Below, in pieces: positions 1-10,500 of a stretch of DNA of 64,000 nucleotides; position 1 is the first letter of the stretch, and each line of letters opens with the position of its first letter. Under the pieces are notes generated by a model. The model did no database searches and was not told the origin of the DNA. It saw nothing but the letters and a program-made list of their open reading frames with translations. The stretch covers positions 496,001-560,000 of the forward strand of contig NZ_JAJOMY010000001.1 of the NCBI RefSeq assembly GCF_024699945.1. Direction: 5' to 3'. The translations under genes and the position numbers were made by a program. Source of the stretch: Phenylobacterium sp. J426. GTDB lineage: Bacteria; Pseudomonadota; Alphaproteobacteria; Caulobacterales; Caulobacteraceae.

Positions 1-2220
1 ATGTTCAGAAGTTCGTGGCGCAGGACGCCTCGGCCTTCGTCCGTCCCTTCAGCCTCCGGGGGCTGCCGCCGGACCAGACCCTGGTGCTGGTGAACGGCAA
101 GCGGCGACACCGCTCGGCCGTGGTGCAGATCACCAACCAGCCGCTCGCCGCCGGCGCGCAGGGACCCGACCTTTCGGCCATCCCGGCCATCGCCGTCGAC
201 CGCATCGAGGTGCTTCGCGACGGCGCGGCGGCCCAATACGGTTCCGACGCCATCGCCGGGGTGATCAACTTCCAACTGAAGCGGGCCCGCGAGGGCGTCA
301 CCGCCATCGCCCGGTATGGCCAGTTCTACGAGGGCGACGGCGAGGACTACAATCTGCAGCTCAACGTCGGACTGCGCCTCGGCGAAGAAGGCTTCTTCAA
401 CGTTAGCGGCGAGCTCTCGAGCTCGGCCAAGACGTCACGCGGGCTCCAGCGGCCCGACGCCCAAGCCCTGATCAACGCCGGCAACACGGCGGTGCCCGAT
501 CCTGCTCAGCGCTGGGGCGCGCCCAGCGTCGACGCCGCGCGGTTGTTCTTCAACGCTGAACTCCCCGCGACGGCGACGGCGACAGCCTACGCCTTCGGCA
601 ACTTCGGACAGGCCTCCGCCGAGTCCGACTTCTTCTACCGCCCGCTGAATCGCGCCGACGTGTTCGCCAGCGTGCCGCTGACCAACCAGCCCGGCGGCCC
701 CCGCTTCAGCTTCACGAGCCGCTTCCCAGGCGGCTTTGCGCCGGTCTTTCGCAGCAACATGCTCGACATGGGTCTGACGGGGGGTGTGAAAGGGGAGGCC
801 TTCGGGGGACTGCGCTACGACTTCAGCGCCGGCCTCGCGCAGAACGAGATCGAGTTCAAACTCGACAATACGGTCAACCCGTCCCTGGGGCCGGACTCCC
901 CCGCCTCGTTCCGCGCCGGCGAACTGCAGCAGCGGGAGGCGCGGCTCAACGCCGACTTCGTCTATCCTGTGGACACCGGGATGTTCGCCGAGCCGCTGAA
1001 CGTGGCGTTCGGAGCCGAGTACCGTCGCGAGACCTTCGAGATCAAAGCAGGCGAGCCCGCCTCTTACCAGGCCGGGCGGTTCGCCAGCCTCGCCGATCCG
1101 GACACCGGCCGGATCATCGGTCTTGCGGTGGGCTCCAGCGGCTTCCCAGGCTACACGCCGGCCTCTGCGGGCGCCTTCTCGCGCAGCAACTGGGCGGCCT
1201 ACCTCGACTTGGAGACCGAAGTGGTCGACAGGCTCACCGTGGGGGCCGCCGCCCGCTACGAGGACTTTTCGGACTTCGGCTCCACCTTCAACTGGAAGCT
1301 GACCGCCCGCTACGAGCTCTTCGACGGCCTCGCCCTGCGGGGATCGGTCAACACCGGCTTCCGCGCGCCGACCCCCGGGCAGTCCAACATCTCCGATGTG
1401 GCCACCAACATCGACCCGCTCACCGGCGGGTTGCTGCTGATCGCCACGCGTCCACCCACCGATCCCATCGCCCAGTACTACGGGGCGAAGCCGCTCAAGG
1501 AGGAGGAGTCGAAGAACTTCGCCTTCGGCGCCGTGCTCGACGTAGCCGGCTGGGTGCTGACCGCCGACTACTTCAACATCGAGGTGAAGGACCGCATCGC
1601 GCTCACCTCACGCATCCCGATCACGGCGGCCGACCGGGCCGCGCTCGCCGCCCGCGGCACGCCGGCCGGGGACCTGCAGAGCGTTCGCTTTTTCGGCAAC
1701 TTCTTCGACACCGAGACCGAGGGCGTCGATGTGGTGCTCTCCAGGTCCTGGCCCCTCGACATCGGGAAGATCGGTCTCACCGCGGCGGCCAACTACACCC
1801 GCAGCAAGGTGACGAACCTGCGCGACGCCCGGGCCGTGGACCGCGAACGCCGGATCGAGATCGGCCGGTTCAACCCCCGCTGGCGGGGCAATGTCACCGG
1901 CACCTGGGAGAGCGGCCGCTGGAACGTGCTGCTGCGGGCCAACTACTACGGCGAGTGGGTCGATGCGGTGCCCAACGCCACGCCGACCGCGTTGTCCTTC
2001 GACCAGGACTTCGGCGCGGAGTGGCTGGTGGACGCCGAAGTCAGCTACCAGGCGACGGAGACCTTCTCCATCGCCGTGGGGGGCGGACAACCTGCTGGAC
2101 GCCTATCCCGACAAGGACCGGCGCCAGGCGCAGATCAACAACGGCATCGTCTATCCGCAGTTCTCGCCCTTCGGCTTCAACGGCGGATTCTGGTACGTGC
2201 GCCTGACCGGCAAGTTCTGA
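1..2220 (+). CDS. TonB-dependent outer-membrane receptor, 5' end outside window, one frameshift
   Basis: C-terminal ~740 residues of a TonB-dependent receptor, a 22-strand outer-membrane barrel that imports a scarce substrate with energy from TonB/ExbBD. The plug domain is open at the left edge (it reads in frame from base 3) and contains VDRIEVLRDGAAAQYGSDAI, the classic plug signature. The protein ends in the aromatic-terminated strand VRLTGKF, typical of outer-membrane barrels. The G6 run at 2078-2083 breaks the frame; with five Gs it reads on as VGADNLLDAYPDKD to the stop at 2218-2220. The downstream RidA, LysR, PLP-lyase and amino-acid ABC genes suggest an amino-acid-like or sulfur substrate, which is inference. 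The substrate cannot be told from sequence. Confidence 0.88.
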
Positions 2221-2284
2221 CCGGCGCCCGTCCCCCCCCTCCGACTCACGAGAGGGCCGCCCCCGGCGCGCCCAAAGGCTCCGC

Positions 2285-2755
2285 ATGACCTCCGCTTCCT
2301 TCGATGATCGCCTGAACGCCCTCGGGATCGCGCTGCCCCCAGCCGGCGCGCCGGTCGCCAACTATGTCCCCGTGGTGCTGCATGACGGGCTCGCCACGGT
2401 GTCGGGACAGTTGCCCCGCGACGGCCGAGGGCTCGTCACAGGCAAGGTCGGCGAGGACCTCAGCGCAGAGGCGGCGCGCGCCGCGGCGCGGCTGTGCGGA
2501 CTTTCGGTGATCGCCCAGCTCCGGGCCGCCCTGGGCGGCCGCCTCGACCGGGTGGTCCGCTGCGTCCAGCTGACCGGCTTTGTGAACGCCGGACCAGCCT
2601 TCACCGATCATCCGCAGGTGGTGAACGGCGCCTCGGACCTGATGGTCGAGGTGTTCGGCGAGGCGGGCCGGCATGCCCGCGCCGCCGTGGGCGCCGGCAG
2701 CCTGCCGCTCGGAGCGGCGGTCGAGGTTGCGGCCGTCTTCGCCGTGCGGCCCTAG
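2285..2755 (+). CDS. RidA/YjgF-family protein
   Basis: 156-residue protein of the RidA (YjgF/YER057c/UK114) superfamily, whose best-known members hydrolyse reactive enamine/imine intermediates released by PLP enzymes. It is of the longer YjgF-like subtype, with an N-terminal [10 protein letters not shown] stretch, the central [15 protein letters not shown] strand and [13 protein letters not shown]. It lacks an obvious RidA-type catalytic Arg context, so it may belong to the Rid subfamilies of unknown activity. ATG at 2285 lies 64 bases after the TonB receptor. The 3' end overlaps the convergent LysR gene by four bases. Proximity to a PLP-dependent lyase fits an imine-clearing role (inference). 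Confidence 0.82.
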   Translation: MTSASFDDRLNALGIALPPAGAPVANYVPVVLHDGLATVSGQLPRDGRGLVTGKVGEDLSAEAARAAARLCGLSVIAQLRAALGGRLDRVVRCVQLTGFVNAGPAFTDHPQVVNGASDLMVEVFGEAGRHARAAVGAGSLPLGAAVEVAAVFAVRP

Positions 2756-3684
2756 ACGGGCGAGAACCGGTCGAAGCGGCTCTCGCACGCCTCGGCGAGC
2801 GCGTCGCGATCGGCCTCCAGGAACCCCACCAGTTCGTCCACCAATCGCGAGCGGGCCCGATGCGGCGGCAGAATCATCAGCGAGCGGAAGGCGATCGCCG
2901 GCTCGAACGGCCGCGCCGCCAGTCCGAGCGGTTCGAAGCGGTCGGACACATAGGTGAGCGAGTTCGTCAGGCCGACGCCCACGCCCTCCATAGCCAGTTG
3001 GCAGACCGTGGCGGCGAACTGGGTCTCCACCACGAACTTCGGGCTGGCGTCCGCCGACGCCAGCGCGGCGTTGAACTGGATGCGGGCAGTGTCGTCCGGC
3101 GCCAGGGAGATGACCCGCTCGCCGTGCAGCATTCCCGGGCGGATCACCGGCTCGCCGATCAGCCGGTGGCCCGGCGGCATGACGCAGATTCCGCGCGTCT
3201 CGATGAATGGCTTCACCATCAGGTTGGAGCGGTCGATCTCCTCGGCGCACAGACCGATGTCGTAGGAGCCGCTGGCCACCAGATTGCGGACCGTCACCGA
3301 GTTGCCGATCTCGAAGCGGATGGAGACATCCGGCCGATGCTCGGCGAACCGCTTCAGCACCTTCGGCACGAAGGACAGCCCAAGGGCCGCCGAGCTCGCG
3401 ATCCGCACCGACCCGGTGCCCACCGCCCGAATGCGCGCCACGGACTGCCGCAGCCGGTCGAGGCCGACGAAGGTGTCGAGGACCTCCTGGTAGAGCAGGT
3501 GCGCTTCCGGGGTGGGCGTCAGCCGCGGGCCCGTGCGCTCGAACAGCTTCAGCTTCGTGGTGTCCTCCAGCCGCTTGAGCGAGCGGCTGATGGCCGGCTG
3601 CGACACCCGCAGCAACTCGGCGGCTGCGGTCGTGGAGCCGGTCTTCATCACGGCGCTGAAGGCTTCGATGAGCGTCAGGTTCAT
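2752..3684 (-). CDS. LysR-family transcriptional regulator
   Basis: About 310 residues. Residues 1-60 form the winged helix-turn-helix (MNLTLIEAFSAVMKTGSTTA, then AELLRVSQPAISRSLKRLED). The rest is the periplasmic-binding-like effector domain, with the usual PDVSIRFEIG and VASGSYDIGLCAEE segments. I start at 3684, the first Met with a normal LysR N-terminus; upstream in-frame codons encode nothing LysR-like. The gene is divergent from the PLP-lyase and amino-acid ABC transporter genes across a 95-base gap, the usual geometry for a LysR regulator acting on its divergent neighbour (inference). Confidence 0.9.
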   Translation of the reverse strand: MNLTLIEAFSAVMKTGSTTAAAELLRVSQPAISRSLKRLEDTTKLKLFERTGPRLTPTPEAHLLYQEVLDTFVGLDRLRQSVARIRAVGTGSVRIASSAALGLSFVPKVLKRFAEHRPDVSIRFEIGNSVTVRNLVASGSYDIGLCAEEIDRSNLMVKPFIETRGICVMPPGHRLIGEPVIRPGMLHGERVISLAPDDTARIQFNAALASADASPKFVVETQFAATVCQLAMEGVGVGLTNSLTYVSDRFEPLGLAARPFEPAIAFRSLMILPPHRARSRLVDELVGFLEADRDALAEACESRFDRFSPV

Positions 3685-3779
3685 GCGGGCATCATAACCG
3701 CAACGCATGAATCGGCCGCAACTATGAATTTGAACGGGTTCCAAGGCCGGGCTACGCCTGGCCTCCAAGGGAGTAGAGC

Positions 3780-4976
3780 ATGCGTGACCCCACACTCTGC
3801 GTGACGCCAGGCGATGGCCTGGGAGGTCCGTTCGAGAGCCTTGCGGTGCCCGTACACCGGGCCTCGACCGTGGTCTTCCCCACCGTGGCCGCCTACCAGG
3901 GCCGTCGGGACGAGATCTACGACGGCTTCTCCTACGGGCTCTACGGCACCCCCACGTCGCGCGAACTTGAGACGCGGCTGGCGCGCCTGGAAGGCGCGGC
4001 CCGGACGCTCGCCCTCCCTTCCGGTTTCGCGGCCATCGCGATGACCACCCTGGCGGCCGTGAGCCCAGGAGAAGAGGTACTGTTTCCCGACACCACCTAC
4101 GACACCGTGCGACCGTTCGCCGAACGATTCCTCGCCGGCCTGGGCATCGCCTCCCGCTACTATGATCCGATGATCGGCGCAGGCCTGGCGGAGGTGCTCG
4201 ACGAGCGGACCCGCCTGGTCTGGGTGGAGTCGCCCGGCTCCATGACCATGGAGGTGCAGGACGTGCCCGCCATCGCCGCAGCCGCCCACGCGCGCGGGGC
4301 GATGGTGGCGGCCGACAACACGTGGGCGACGCCGCTGCGGTTCAAGGCCCTGGCGCACGGCGTCGACTTCTCGGTCTGCGCCCTGTCGAAGTACGTGGCC
4401 GGCCATTCCGACGTGATGATGGGCTCGGTTTCGGTGGCCGACGTCGCGCTTTACCGCAAGCTCAAGGACTACAGCCGCTTCCTTGGGCTGGGGGTCTCGG
4501 CCGACGAAAGCAGCCTGGTGCTCCGCGGCCTCGAGACGCTGGCGATCCGCATGGACCGCGCCGAACAGTCCGCGCGGCGGCTGGTCGATTGGGTCGTCGC
4601 CCAGCCGGGCGTTGCCGAGGTCCGCTTCCCGCAGCTCGCGACCTCTCCGGGACACGCCCTGTGGCGGCGCGACTTCACCGGCGGCGCCGGCCTGTTCTCC
4701 GTGTTCCTCGAGGAATGGACCCGCCCGGCAGTGGCCGAAGCCGTGGAGTCGCTGCAGCTGTTCGCCATCGGCGCCAGCTGGGGCGGCACGCGCAGCCTCG
4801 TGGCGGTGCTTGACCGGCCGCCGCTGCGCACCGTCGCGCCGCCGGCCCACACCGGCCCTGTGGTCCGTTTCAGCATCGGCCTCGAGGATCCCGAGGATCT
4901 CCTGCGGGACCTCACCCAGGCCTTCGCCCGCCTTACGGTTCCGGGCCAGGGCGGCGGCGCCCAGCGGCGCGCCTAG
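3780..4976 (+). CDS. Cystathionine beta-lyase-like PLP enzyme (Cys/Met metabolism family)
   Basis: 398 residues, normal length for the trans-sulfuration (Cys/Met metabolism) PLP family. The Schiff-base lysine is Lys204 in CALSKYVAGHSD; the cofactor-binding YGLYGTPTSRELE and ADNTWATP motifs are present, and the C-terminal WGGTRSL and VRFSIGLED match cystathionine beta-lyases (MetC). It probably performs beta-elimination on cystathionine or a related thioether amino acid, giving a thiol, pyruvate and ammonia; gamma-lyase activity cannot be excluded. It is followed after three bases by an amino-acid ABC transporter gene set, so uptake and cleavage of the same substrate are probably coupled (inference). 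Confidence 0.87.
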   Translation: MRDPTLCVTPGDGLGGPFESLAVPVHRASTVVFPTVAAYQGRRDEIYDGFSYGLYGTPTSRELETRLARLEGAARTLALPSGFAAIAMTTLAAVSPGEEVLFPDTTYDTVRPFAERFLAGLGIASRYYDPMIGAGLAEVLDERTRLVWVESPGSMTMEVQDVPAIAAAAHARGAMVAADNTWATPLRFKALAHGVDFSVCALSKYVAGHSDVMMGSVSVADVALYRKLKDYSRFLGLGVSADESSLVLRGLETLAIRMDRAEQSARRLVDWVVAQPGVAEVRFPQLATSPGHALWRRDFTGGAGLFSVFLEEWTRPAVAEAVESLQLFAIGASWGGTRSLVAVLDRPPLRTVAPPAHTGPVVRFSIGLEDPEDLLRDLTQAFARLTVPGQGGGAQRRA

Positions 4977-4979
4977 GCC

Positions 4980-6057
4980 ATGCAACCCAGTTCGGTCCAA
5001 ACGCCCGAGACCCGACGGAACACCCGCAGACTGGGGCGCGCCGTCCTAAGCCTCGCCGGCGTCATGGTCGCCGCGGCCTGCGCCCCCGGCGCCTCCCAGG
5101 AGGAACGGGGGGCGATCGCGCGCATGAAGGGCCGCGACTATGTCACCTGCGGCGCCAGCCAGGGGATCACCGGCCTCTCACGTCCCGACGAGCGGGGCGT
5201 CTGGCGCGGATTCGACGTGGACGTCTGCCGCGCCTTCGCCACGGCATTGCTGGGCGACGCGCAGAAGATCCGCTTCATTCCGCTCAACGCCGCCCAGCGG
5301 CTGCCCGCCCTGCAGACCGGCGAGATCGACGTGCTCTCCCGCACCACCACCATGACCTTCACGCGGGATATGGCGGTGCGTTTCGTCACGGTCACCCAGT
5401 TCGACACCGACGTGCTGATCTTCCGCAAGCGTCTGGGGGCCGCTTCGCCCACGGACCTGAACGGCCGCACCGTCTGCCTGCAGAGCGGCGGGAGCTCGGC
5501 GGACAACACGCTCACACGGGTGGAGGCGGAGGCGAAGATCCGCTTCGAGCGCGTCTACTTCGACTCCACGATCACGGCCCGGGACGCCTACTTCTCGGGA
5601 CGCTGCGACGTCTATGTCACCGACGGCTTCCTGGGCGCCAGCCAGGTGGCCACCGTGGCGCGCAAGCCTGACGACCACGCCCTCCTCTACCTGGACCACC
5701 TGCTGCCCCAGGGCGTCGCCATCGCCCGCGGCGACGATCGCTGGTTCGACGTGGTCCGCTGGACGGTCAATCTGCTGATCTGGGCCGAGCAGAATGGCGT
5801 GACCCAGGCCAATGTCGACGAGCTGCGGCGCAGCGGACCCGCCGATGTCCGACGCGTGCTGGGGGCCGACCCGGCTTTCGGGCGCGCCATCGGCCTCGAG
5901 CCAGACTGGGCGTACAAGGTGATCAAGCAAGTGGGGGAACTACGGGGAGATCTGGGAGCGCAACCTCGGCGCCGGCACCCGCATCAAGGCCGACCGCCGG
6001 CTCAACCGGCCCTACAAGGACGGCGGCCTGCTGTTCCCCTACCCCTGGGACGTGTGA
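4980..6057 (+). CDS. Amino-acid ABC transporter substrate-binding protein (AapJ/BztA-like), frameshifted
   Basis: Periplasmic binding protein of the general/polar amino-acid family (AapJ, BztA). The N-terminal hydrophobic LAGVMVAAACAPG may be a lipoprotein signal. Mature features include YVTCGASQGITGLSRPDE, FDVDVCRAFATALLGD and the later SGRCDVYVTDGFLGASQ. The G5 run at 5933-5937 breaks the frame; with four Gs it continues VGNYGEIWERNLGAGT and ends FPYPWDV at 6057, the normal family C-terminus. First gene of a transporter operon; the next start overlaps its stop (GTGA). Confidence 0.87.
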
Positions 6058-7225
6058 GCGGATGGCGGGCCAGCCCTCCTTGTCGCCGCGTCCGCGCCGC
6101 GTCCCCGCCCCCCGGGGCCGTGCTGGCGCAGGCGGGCGCGGCCGCCCTGGTGGCGGCCGCGCTCCTGCTGGTCGCCGTCAGCACGGCGGCCAACCTGCAG
6201 GCCCGGGGGCTGCCGCTCGGCTTCGAGTTCTTGGGCGACCGCGCCGGCTTCAAGATCGCCGACACGGTTCTGCCCTTCGGTCCGGAGGACAGCTACCTGC
6301 AGGCGATCGGCGTCGCCGTGGCCAACACGGTGTTCCTGTCCGCCTTGGTCTGCGTCGCCGCCACATTCGTCGGAACCGCCCTGGGCATCGCCCGCCTGAG
6401 CGCCAACCCCCTCGTCGCGGGTCTGGCGGCGGTTTGGGTCGAGGCCATGCGCAACACCCCGCCCGTCCTGCTGCTCATCTTCCTTTACGCCTTGTGGGGC
6501 CACGTCATGCCGGTGGGCGGCGCGCGGGAACTGGCGCCCGGCGTGCTGGCCTCGATCCGGGGGTGGCCGCGCCCACCCTTTACGCCGAATGGTCCCCCCT
6601 TGCCCTGACGGCCGCCCTCGCCGCCGCCGTCGCCATCTTTGGCGCAGCCGGTCTCGCCGGCCGCGCCGCCGCCCGCCGCGGCCGGGCCCGCCCCTACCGG
6701 GCCGCCGCGGCGGGCGTGATCGTCGTGGGGGCGCTCGCCGCCTTCGCCGTTCACCCGCCGCTGCGGCTGGAGCTGCCCGCGGCGAACGGGGACGACCTGA
6801 TAGGCGGGGCGCGCCTGACGCCTGAGTTCGCCACGGTTTTCGTGGGCCTCACAGTCTATACGGCCGCCTTCATCGCCGAGATCGTGCGCTCGGGCGTCCA
6901 GTCGGTGCCGCGAGGCCAGTGGGAGGCCGCCCGCGCGCTCGGGCTCAAGGAGGCGCAGACCCTGCGGCTGGTGGCCTTCCCGCAGATGCTGCGGGTGATC
7001 GTGCCGCCGATGACCAGCCAGTACATCAATACGGTCAAGAACAGCACGCTGGCCATCGCCATCGGCTATTCGGAGTTCATGACGGTGATGGGAACGGTGA
7101 TCAACCGGACGAACCATCCGATCGAAGGCACCCTGATCATCGTCCTCGTCTACCTGGCGCTGAACCTGGCCCTGGCGGCGCTGCTCGACGTCTACAACCG
7201 ACGCGTCCAGCTGGAGGCCCGCTGA
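6054..7225 (+). CDS. Amino-acid ABC transporter permease (AapQ-like), frameshifted
   Basis: First inner-membrane permease of the transporter. I use GTG at 6054, which overlaps the binding-protein stop as GTGA. An ATG at 6062 is in another frame and would need an extra shift. The N-terminal half has ALVAAALLLVAVS and the VANTVFLSALVCVAATFVG segment. The frame breaks at the G5 run 6559-6563; adding one G gives SIRGVAAPTLYAEWSP. The C-terminal half carries the permease EAA signature, [20 protein letters not shown]. About 390 residues with several membrane segments, as for AapQ/BztB. Confidence 0.86.
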
Positions 7226-7226
7226 G

Positions 7227-8303
7227 ATGACCTCGGCCGCAATCCCCGCCCCGCCCCGCCCCGCCCGCGGCCCCGCCGCCCTGGCGGCGAAGCTGTTCGG
7301 CTCGCCGCTCAACGTGGTCCTGACCCTCGCCGTCGCCTGGGCGGCCTGGTCCCTGGCGGCGCCGCTGGTGCGCTGGGCGGTGCTCGACGCCGCCGTCCTG
7401 CCGGCCGAGCCGGCGGCCTGCCGCGACATCTCGGGCGCCTGCTGGAGCTTCGTCGTGGCCAAGAGCGGCCAAATCCTGTTCGGCATCTATCCCATCGAGG
7501 AGCGGTGGCGGCCGACCCTCGTCTGCGCCGTGCTGCTGGGCCTGCTCGCCTATTCGCTGCGGCCGGCCGCCTGGCGGCCGCACCTGGCCGCGCTCTGGGC
7601 CGCGGCCCTGCCCGGCGTGCTGCTCCTGATGTTCGGCGGCTTCGCCGGCCTGAGCTATGTGGCCACGACCATGTGGGGCGGCCTGCCCGTCACCCTCATC
7701 CTCACCGTCACCGCCATCGGCGGCGCCTTTCCGCTGGCCATCCTGCTGGCCCTCGGCCGCCGCGCCGACCTGCCGGTGATCCGTACGCTGTGCGTGCTGT
7801 TCATCGAGGTCACCCGGGCGATGCCGCTGCTGAGCCTGCTGTTCATCGCCTCGATCATGTTGCCGCTGCTGCTTCCGGAGCCGCTGCTGCCCGACAAGTT
7901 CTTCCGGGCGATGATCGCGCTGCTGCTCTTCGCCGCCGCCTACCTGGCGGAGGTGATCCGCGGCGGCCTGCAGGCCTTGCCGCCCGGCCAGGCCGAGGCG
8001 GCCCGGGCGCTGGGGCTCGGCTACTGGCGGACCCAGCGCTTCGTGGTGCTGCCGCAGGCCCTCGCCCTGGTGATCCCGAGCCTCACCAACACCATCATCG
8101 TGATGATCAAGAACACTAGCCTCGTCCTGGTGGTGGGACTGTTCGACCTGATCAGCTCCGGCCGGGCGGCCCTGGCCGACCCGGAGTGGAGCTCCCCCGC
8201 CATGGAGACCTACATCTTCATCGCGTCCGTCTATTTCGCCCTGTGCTTCGGCTTCGGCCGCTTCGCCCGGGCGCTCGAACGCCGCGCCGAGGCCACGCCA
8301 TGA
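7227..8303 (+). CDS. Amino-acid ABC transporter permease (AapM-like)
   Basis: 358-residue second permease, intact. It has an N-terminal extension with a periplasmic Cys-containing region (CRDISGACW), several hydrophobic segments and the EAA loop [21 protein letters not shown] that docks on the ATPase. Start ATG follows the first permease by one base; the stop overlaps the ATPase start (ATGA). It pairs with the AapQ-like protein as the heterodimeric channel of a polar amino-acid importer. Confidence 0.9.
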   Translation: MTSAAIPAPPRPARGPAALAAKLFGSPLNVVLTLAVAWAAWSLAAPLVRWAVLDAAVLPAEPAACRDISGACWSFVVAKSGQILFGIYPIEERWRPTLVCAVLLGLLAYSLRPAAWRPHLAALWAAALPGVLLLMFGGFAGLSYVATTMWGGLPVTLILTVTAIGGAFPLAILLALGRRADLPVIRTLCVLFIEVTRAMPLLSLLFIASIMLPLLLPEPLLPDKFFRAMIALLLFAAAYLAEVIRGGLQALPPGQAEAARALGLGYWRTQRFVVLPQALALVIPSLTNTIIVMIKNTSLVLVVGLFDLISSGRAALADPEWSSPAMETYIFIASVYFALCFGFGRFARALERRAEATP

Positions 8304-9061
8304 CCCGAGAGACGCCTTCCTCCGCCGCAGACCTGGCCGTCGAGGTCCGCGACCTCCACAAGTGGTATGGCGAGTTCCACGCCCTGCGGGGCGTGGAACT
8401 CGCCGTCGCGGCGGGCGAGCGCATCGTTGTGTGCGGCCCGTCGGGCTCCGGCAAGTCGACGCTGATCCGCTGCATCAACCAGCTCGAGCGCCACCACGCC
8501 GGGGTCGTGCGCGTGGACGGCCTCGAAGCCACCGCCGAGCCCCGGCGCCTCGAGGCGATCCGGCGGGCCGCCGGCATGGTGTTCCAGAGCTTCAACCTCT
8601 TCCCGCACCTGACGGTGCTCGAAAACTGCACGCTCGCGCCCGTGCGGACGGGCGTCGCCACCCGCGCCGAGGCGGAGGCGCATGCGATGGCCCTGCTCGG
8701 GCGCGTGCGGGTCGCCGACCAGGCGCACAAGCGGCCGGGGCAGCTGTCCGGCGGCCAGCAGCAGCGGGTGGCCATCGCCCGGGCGCTCTGCATGCGGCCG
8801 AAGATCATGCTGTTCGACGAGCCCACCTCGGCGCTCGACCCGGAAATGGTCAAGGAGGTGCTCGACACCATGATCGAACTGGCCGGCGAAGGCATGACCA
8901 TGCTGGCGGTCACCCACGAGATGGGCTTCGCCCGTCAGGTCGCCGACCGGGTGGTGTTCATGGACCAGGGCCAGATCGTCGAGTCCGCCCCGCCCGGCGA
9001 CTTCTTCGCGCACCCTCGGCACGAACGCACCCGGGCTTTCCTCGGCCAGCTCCTGCATTGA
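8300..9061 (+). CDS. Amino-acid ABC transporter ATP-binding protein (AapP/GlnQ-like)
   Basis: 253-residue ATPase. Walker [15 protein letters not shown]-loop [15 protein letters not shown], signature [15 protein letters not shown], Walker [13 protein letters not shown] and switch histidine VTHEMGFAR are all present. I start at ATG 8300 because it overlaps the permease stop and gives the family N-terminus; upstream in-frame codons are permease shadow. It completes a binding protein-permease-permease-ATPase operon (4980-9061), the AapJQMP order. Confidence 0.93.
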   Translation: MTRETPSSAADLAVEVRDLHKWYGEFHALRGVELAVAAGERIVVCGPSGSGKSTLIRCINQLERHHAGVVRVDGLEATAEPRRLEAIRRAAGMVFQSFNLFPHLTVLENCTLAPVRTGVATRAEAEAHAMALLGRVRVADQAHKRPGQLSGGQQQRVAIARALCMRPKIMLFDEPTSALDPEMVKEVLDTMIELAGEGMTMLAVTHEMGFARQVADRVVFMDQGQIVESAPPGDFFAHPRHERTRAFLGQLLH

Positions 9062-9075
9062 GCCGGCCGCCGCCC

Positions 9076-9393
9076 ATGCCCTTCGCCCGCCGGCCCAATC
9101 CGGTGTTCAGCGCCGAGTACCAGCAGGTGCGCGAGGTGCTTGTCGCCGCCCGTCGGGCTGCGGGCCTGTCGCAGCGCGACCTCGCCGCGGCTCTCGGCAA
9201 GGCCGGCTCGCACGTGTCGATGATCGAGCGCGGCCAGCGGCGGGTGGACCTGCTCGAATTCCACCGCATCGCCCTGGCGCTCGGGTGCGATCCGGCCAGC
9301 CTCTGCGCGGCGGTCCAGGCCCGCCTGGACTGGCTGGCGACGCCGGCCGCGGCGGACGAGCCTGGGGTTTCTCCTGAAGCAGAATTCATGTGA
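9076..9393 (+). CDS. XRE-family helix-turn-helix regulator
   Basis: 105 residues. The helix-turn-helix is LSQRDLAAALGKAGSHVSMI followed by ERGQRRVDLLEFHRIALALG, so the DNA-binding domain fills most of the protein. It starts 14 bases after the transporter ATPase in the same direction and may be the last gene of that operon, possibly a local regulator. No ligand domain is visible. Confidence 0.82.
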   Translation: MPFARRPNPVFSAEYQQVREVLVAARRAAGLSQRDLAAALGKAGSHVSMIERGQRRVDLLEFHRIALALGCDPASLCAAVQARLDWLATPAAADEPGVSPEAEFM

Positions 9394-9427
9394 CCCGGCG
9401 CGGGCGTCTGGCGTAACGTCCCAGCAC

Positions 9428-9814
9428 ATGCGGCTCCTGCTCGCCCTTCTGGCCCTTGTCGGCCTGCTGTTGTCGCCCGCTGCCGCCTCGGCGGGGGCCG
9501 CGGCCTGCGCCCACCACATGGGCGAAGGTCAGGCTATGGTGATGGACGGCGCCATGCCCGGCGCCGCCATGGCGCAGGCCGACACAGGGGCGGCCGGCGA
9601 CCACGGCTGCTGCGATCCCGTCGGGGACAAGCACGACAGCAAGGCCTGCGCCCAGGCCTGCGCGCAGATTTGCGTCACCACGGCGGCGATCGCCGAACCC
9701 GGGCCGGCGCCGGCGCGCCGCATCGGGCACCTGGTGCTGGAAGCCGCCACGCCCAAGACCTACCGGGCCCACGCGCCCCCCGGGCTCGAACGCCCCCCTC
9801 GTCCCTTCGCCTGA
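9428..9814 (+). CDS. Small secreted Cys/His-rich protein
   Basis: 128 residues with a clear signal peptide (MRLLLALLALVGLLLSPAAA, cleavage near SAGA). The mature part is rich in His, Met and Cys: CAHHMGEG, then GDHGCCDPVGDKHD, then CAQACAQIC. Such composition suggests periplasmic binding of a soft metal such as copper. I cannot assign it to a named family. Remnant genes follow directly, so its original operon partner may have been lost. Confidence 0.55.
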   Translation: MRLLLALLALVGLLLSPAAASAGAAACAHHMGEGQAMVMDGAMPGAAMAQADTGAAGDHGCCDPVGDKHDSKACAQACAQICVTTAAIAEPGPAPARRIGHLVLEAATPKTYRAHAPPGLERPPRPFA

Positions 9815-9931
9815 GCCGGCCGCTTCGCGGCCGGGCGCCGTCGCCCGCAGGGACCTTCGGACCTGCGGACGCCGGGACGCGCCGCGCACCCCCGCGCGGA
9901 TCTGCAACGCCCCTCTTCAGGTGAAACCGAC

Positions 9932-10000
9932 ATGGAAATTTCAACGCTCCTGGGCGCGGCCGCTGCGGCGACCCTCGCCCTCGCGCCGGCCGCCCACGCG
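9932..10000 (+). pseudogene. Orphan signal peptide, 5' remnant of a secreted protein gene
   Basis: ATG at 9932 begins MEISTLLGAAAAATLALAPA followed by AHA, a complete Sec signal peptide. Right after it the reading frame turns into unrelated low-complexity residues, because a TetA-type fragment begins in another frame at about 9997. It is probably the truncated start of a secreted protein at a recombination junction. The junction position is approximate. Confidence 0.45.
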
Positions 10001-10281
10001 GGGTCGCCGCCCCGGCGCTCATGGCGATTCTGGCCCGCAGGATGGAGCGCGAGCAGCAAGGCCGGCTGCAAGGGGCGAGCGTCGCGGTCCAGGGAGCGGC
10101 GAGCGCGGTGGGTCCCCTCCTCTTCGGGGCCGCCTATGCCCTGAATTCGCAGAACGGGGTTCCACACCGTGGCGCTGGCGCGATGCTCCTCGGCGCCGCG
10201 CTTCTCGCAGTGGCGGCCACGATCGCGCACGCCGCCGCGCGAGTTCCGCCGCGCATGCCGCGCGCGCGGTCCGAGCCGTGA
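9997..10281 (+). pseudogene. C-terminal fragment of a TetA-type MFS transporter
   Basis: About 94 residues readable from base 9997 as GVAAPALMAILARRMEREQQ and then GRLQGASVAVQGAASAVGPL. This matches the end of TetA-like drug:H+ antiporters, where SRxVxxxxQGxLQG and VGPLLF are conserved. One further hydrophobic helix (AMLLGAALLAVAATIAHAA) and a basic tail follow. Ten or more membrane helices are missing, so it cannot be functional. Confidence 0.7.
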
Positions 10282-10500
10282 GCCGCAGATTGGAACGCCG
10301 GAGACTATCCTGTGCCCCCTCGCGATGCGCATGCCGCCGGCGGCGGCGTGGGAAAAGGTCGGGCTCGCGCCCGGCGGGGGACGGCCACGCGGCCGGCGGG
10401 ACCGGCGACGTCGGCTGCGCTCACCGCAACATGCCATCCGCGCGGGGCTCGGAGCGGGGGTCTCCGAGCGGCCCGCGCGGATGGACGGCGGCGCCCTAGA

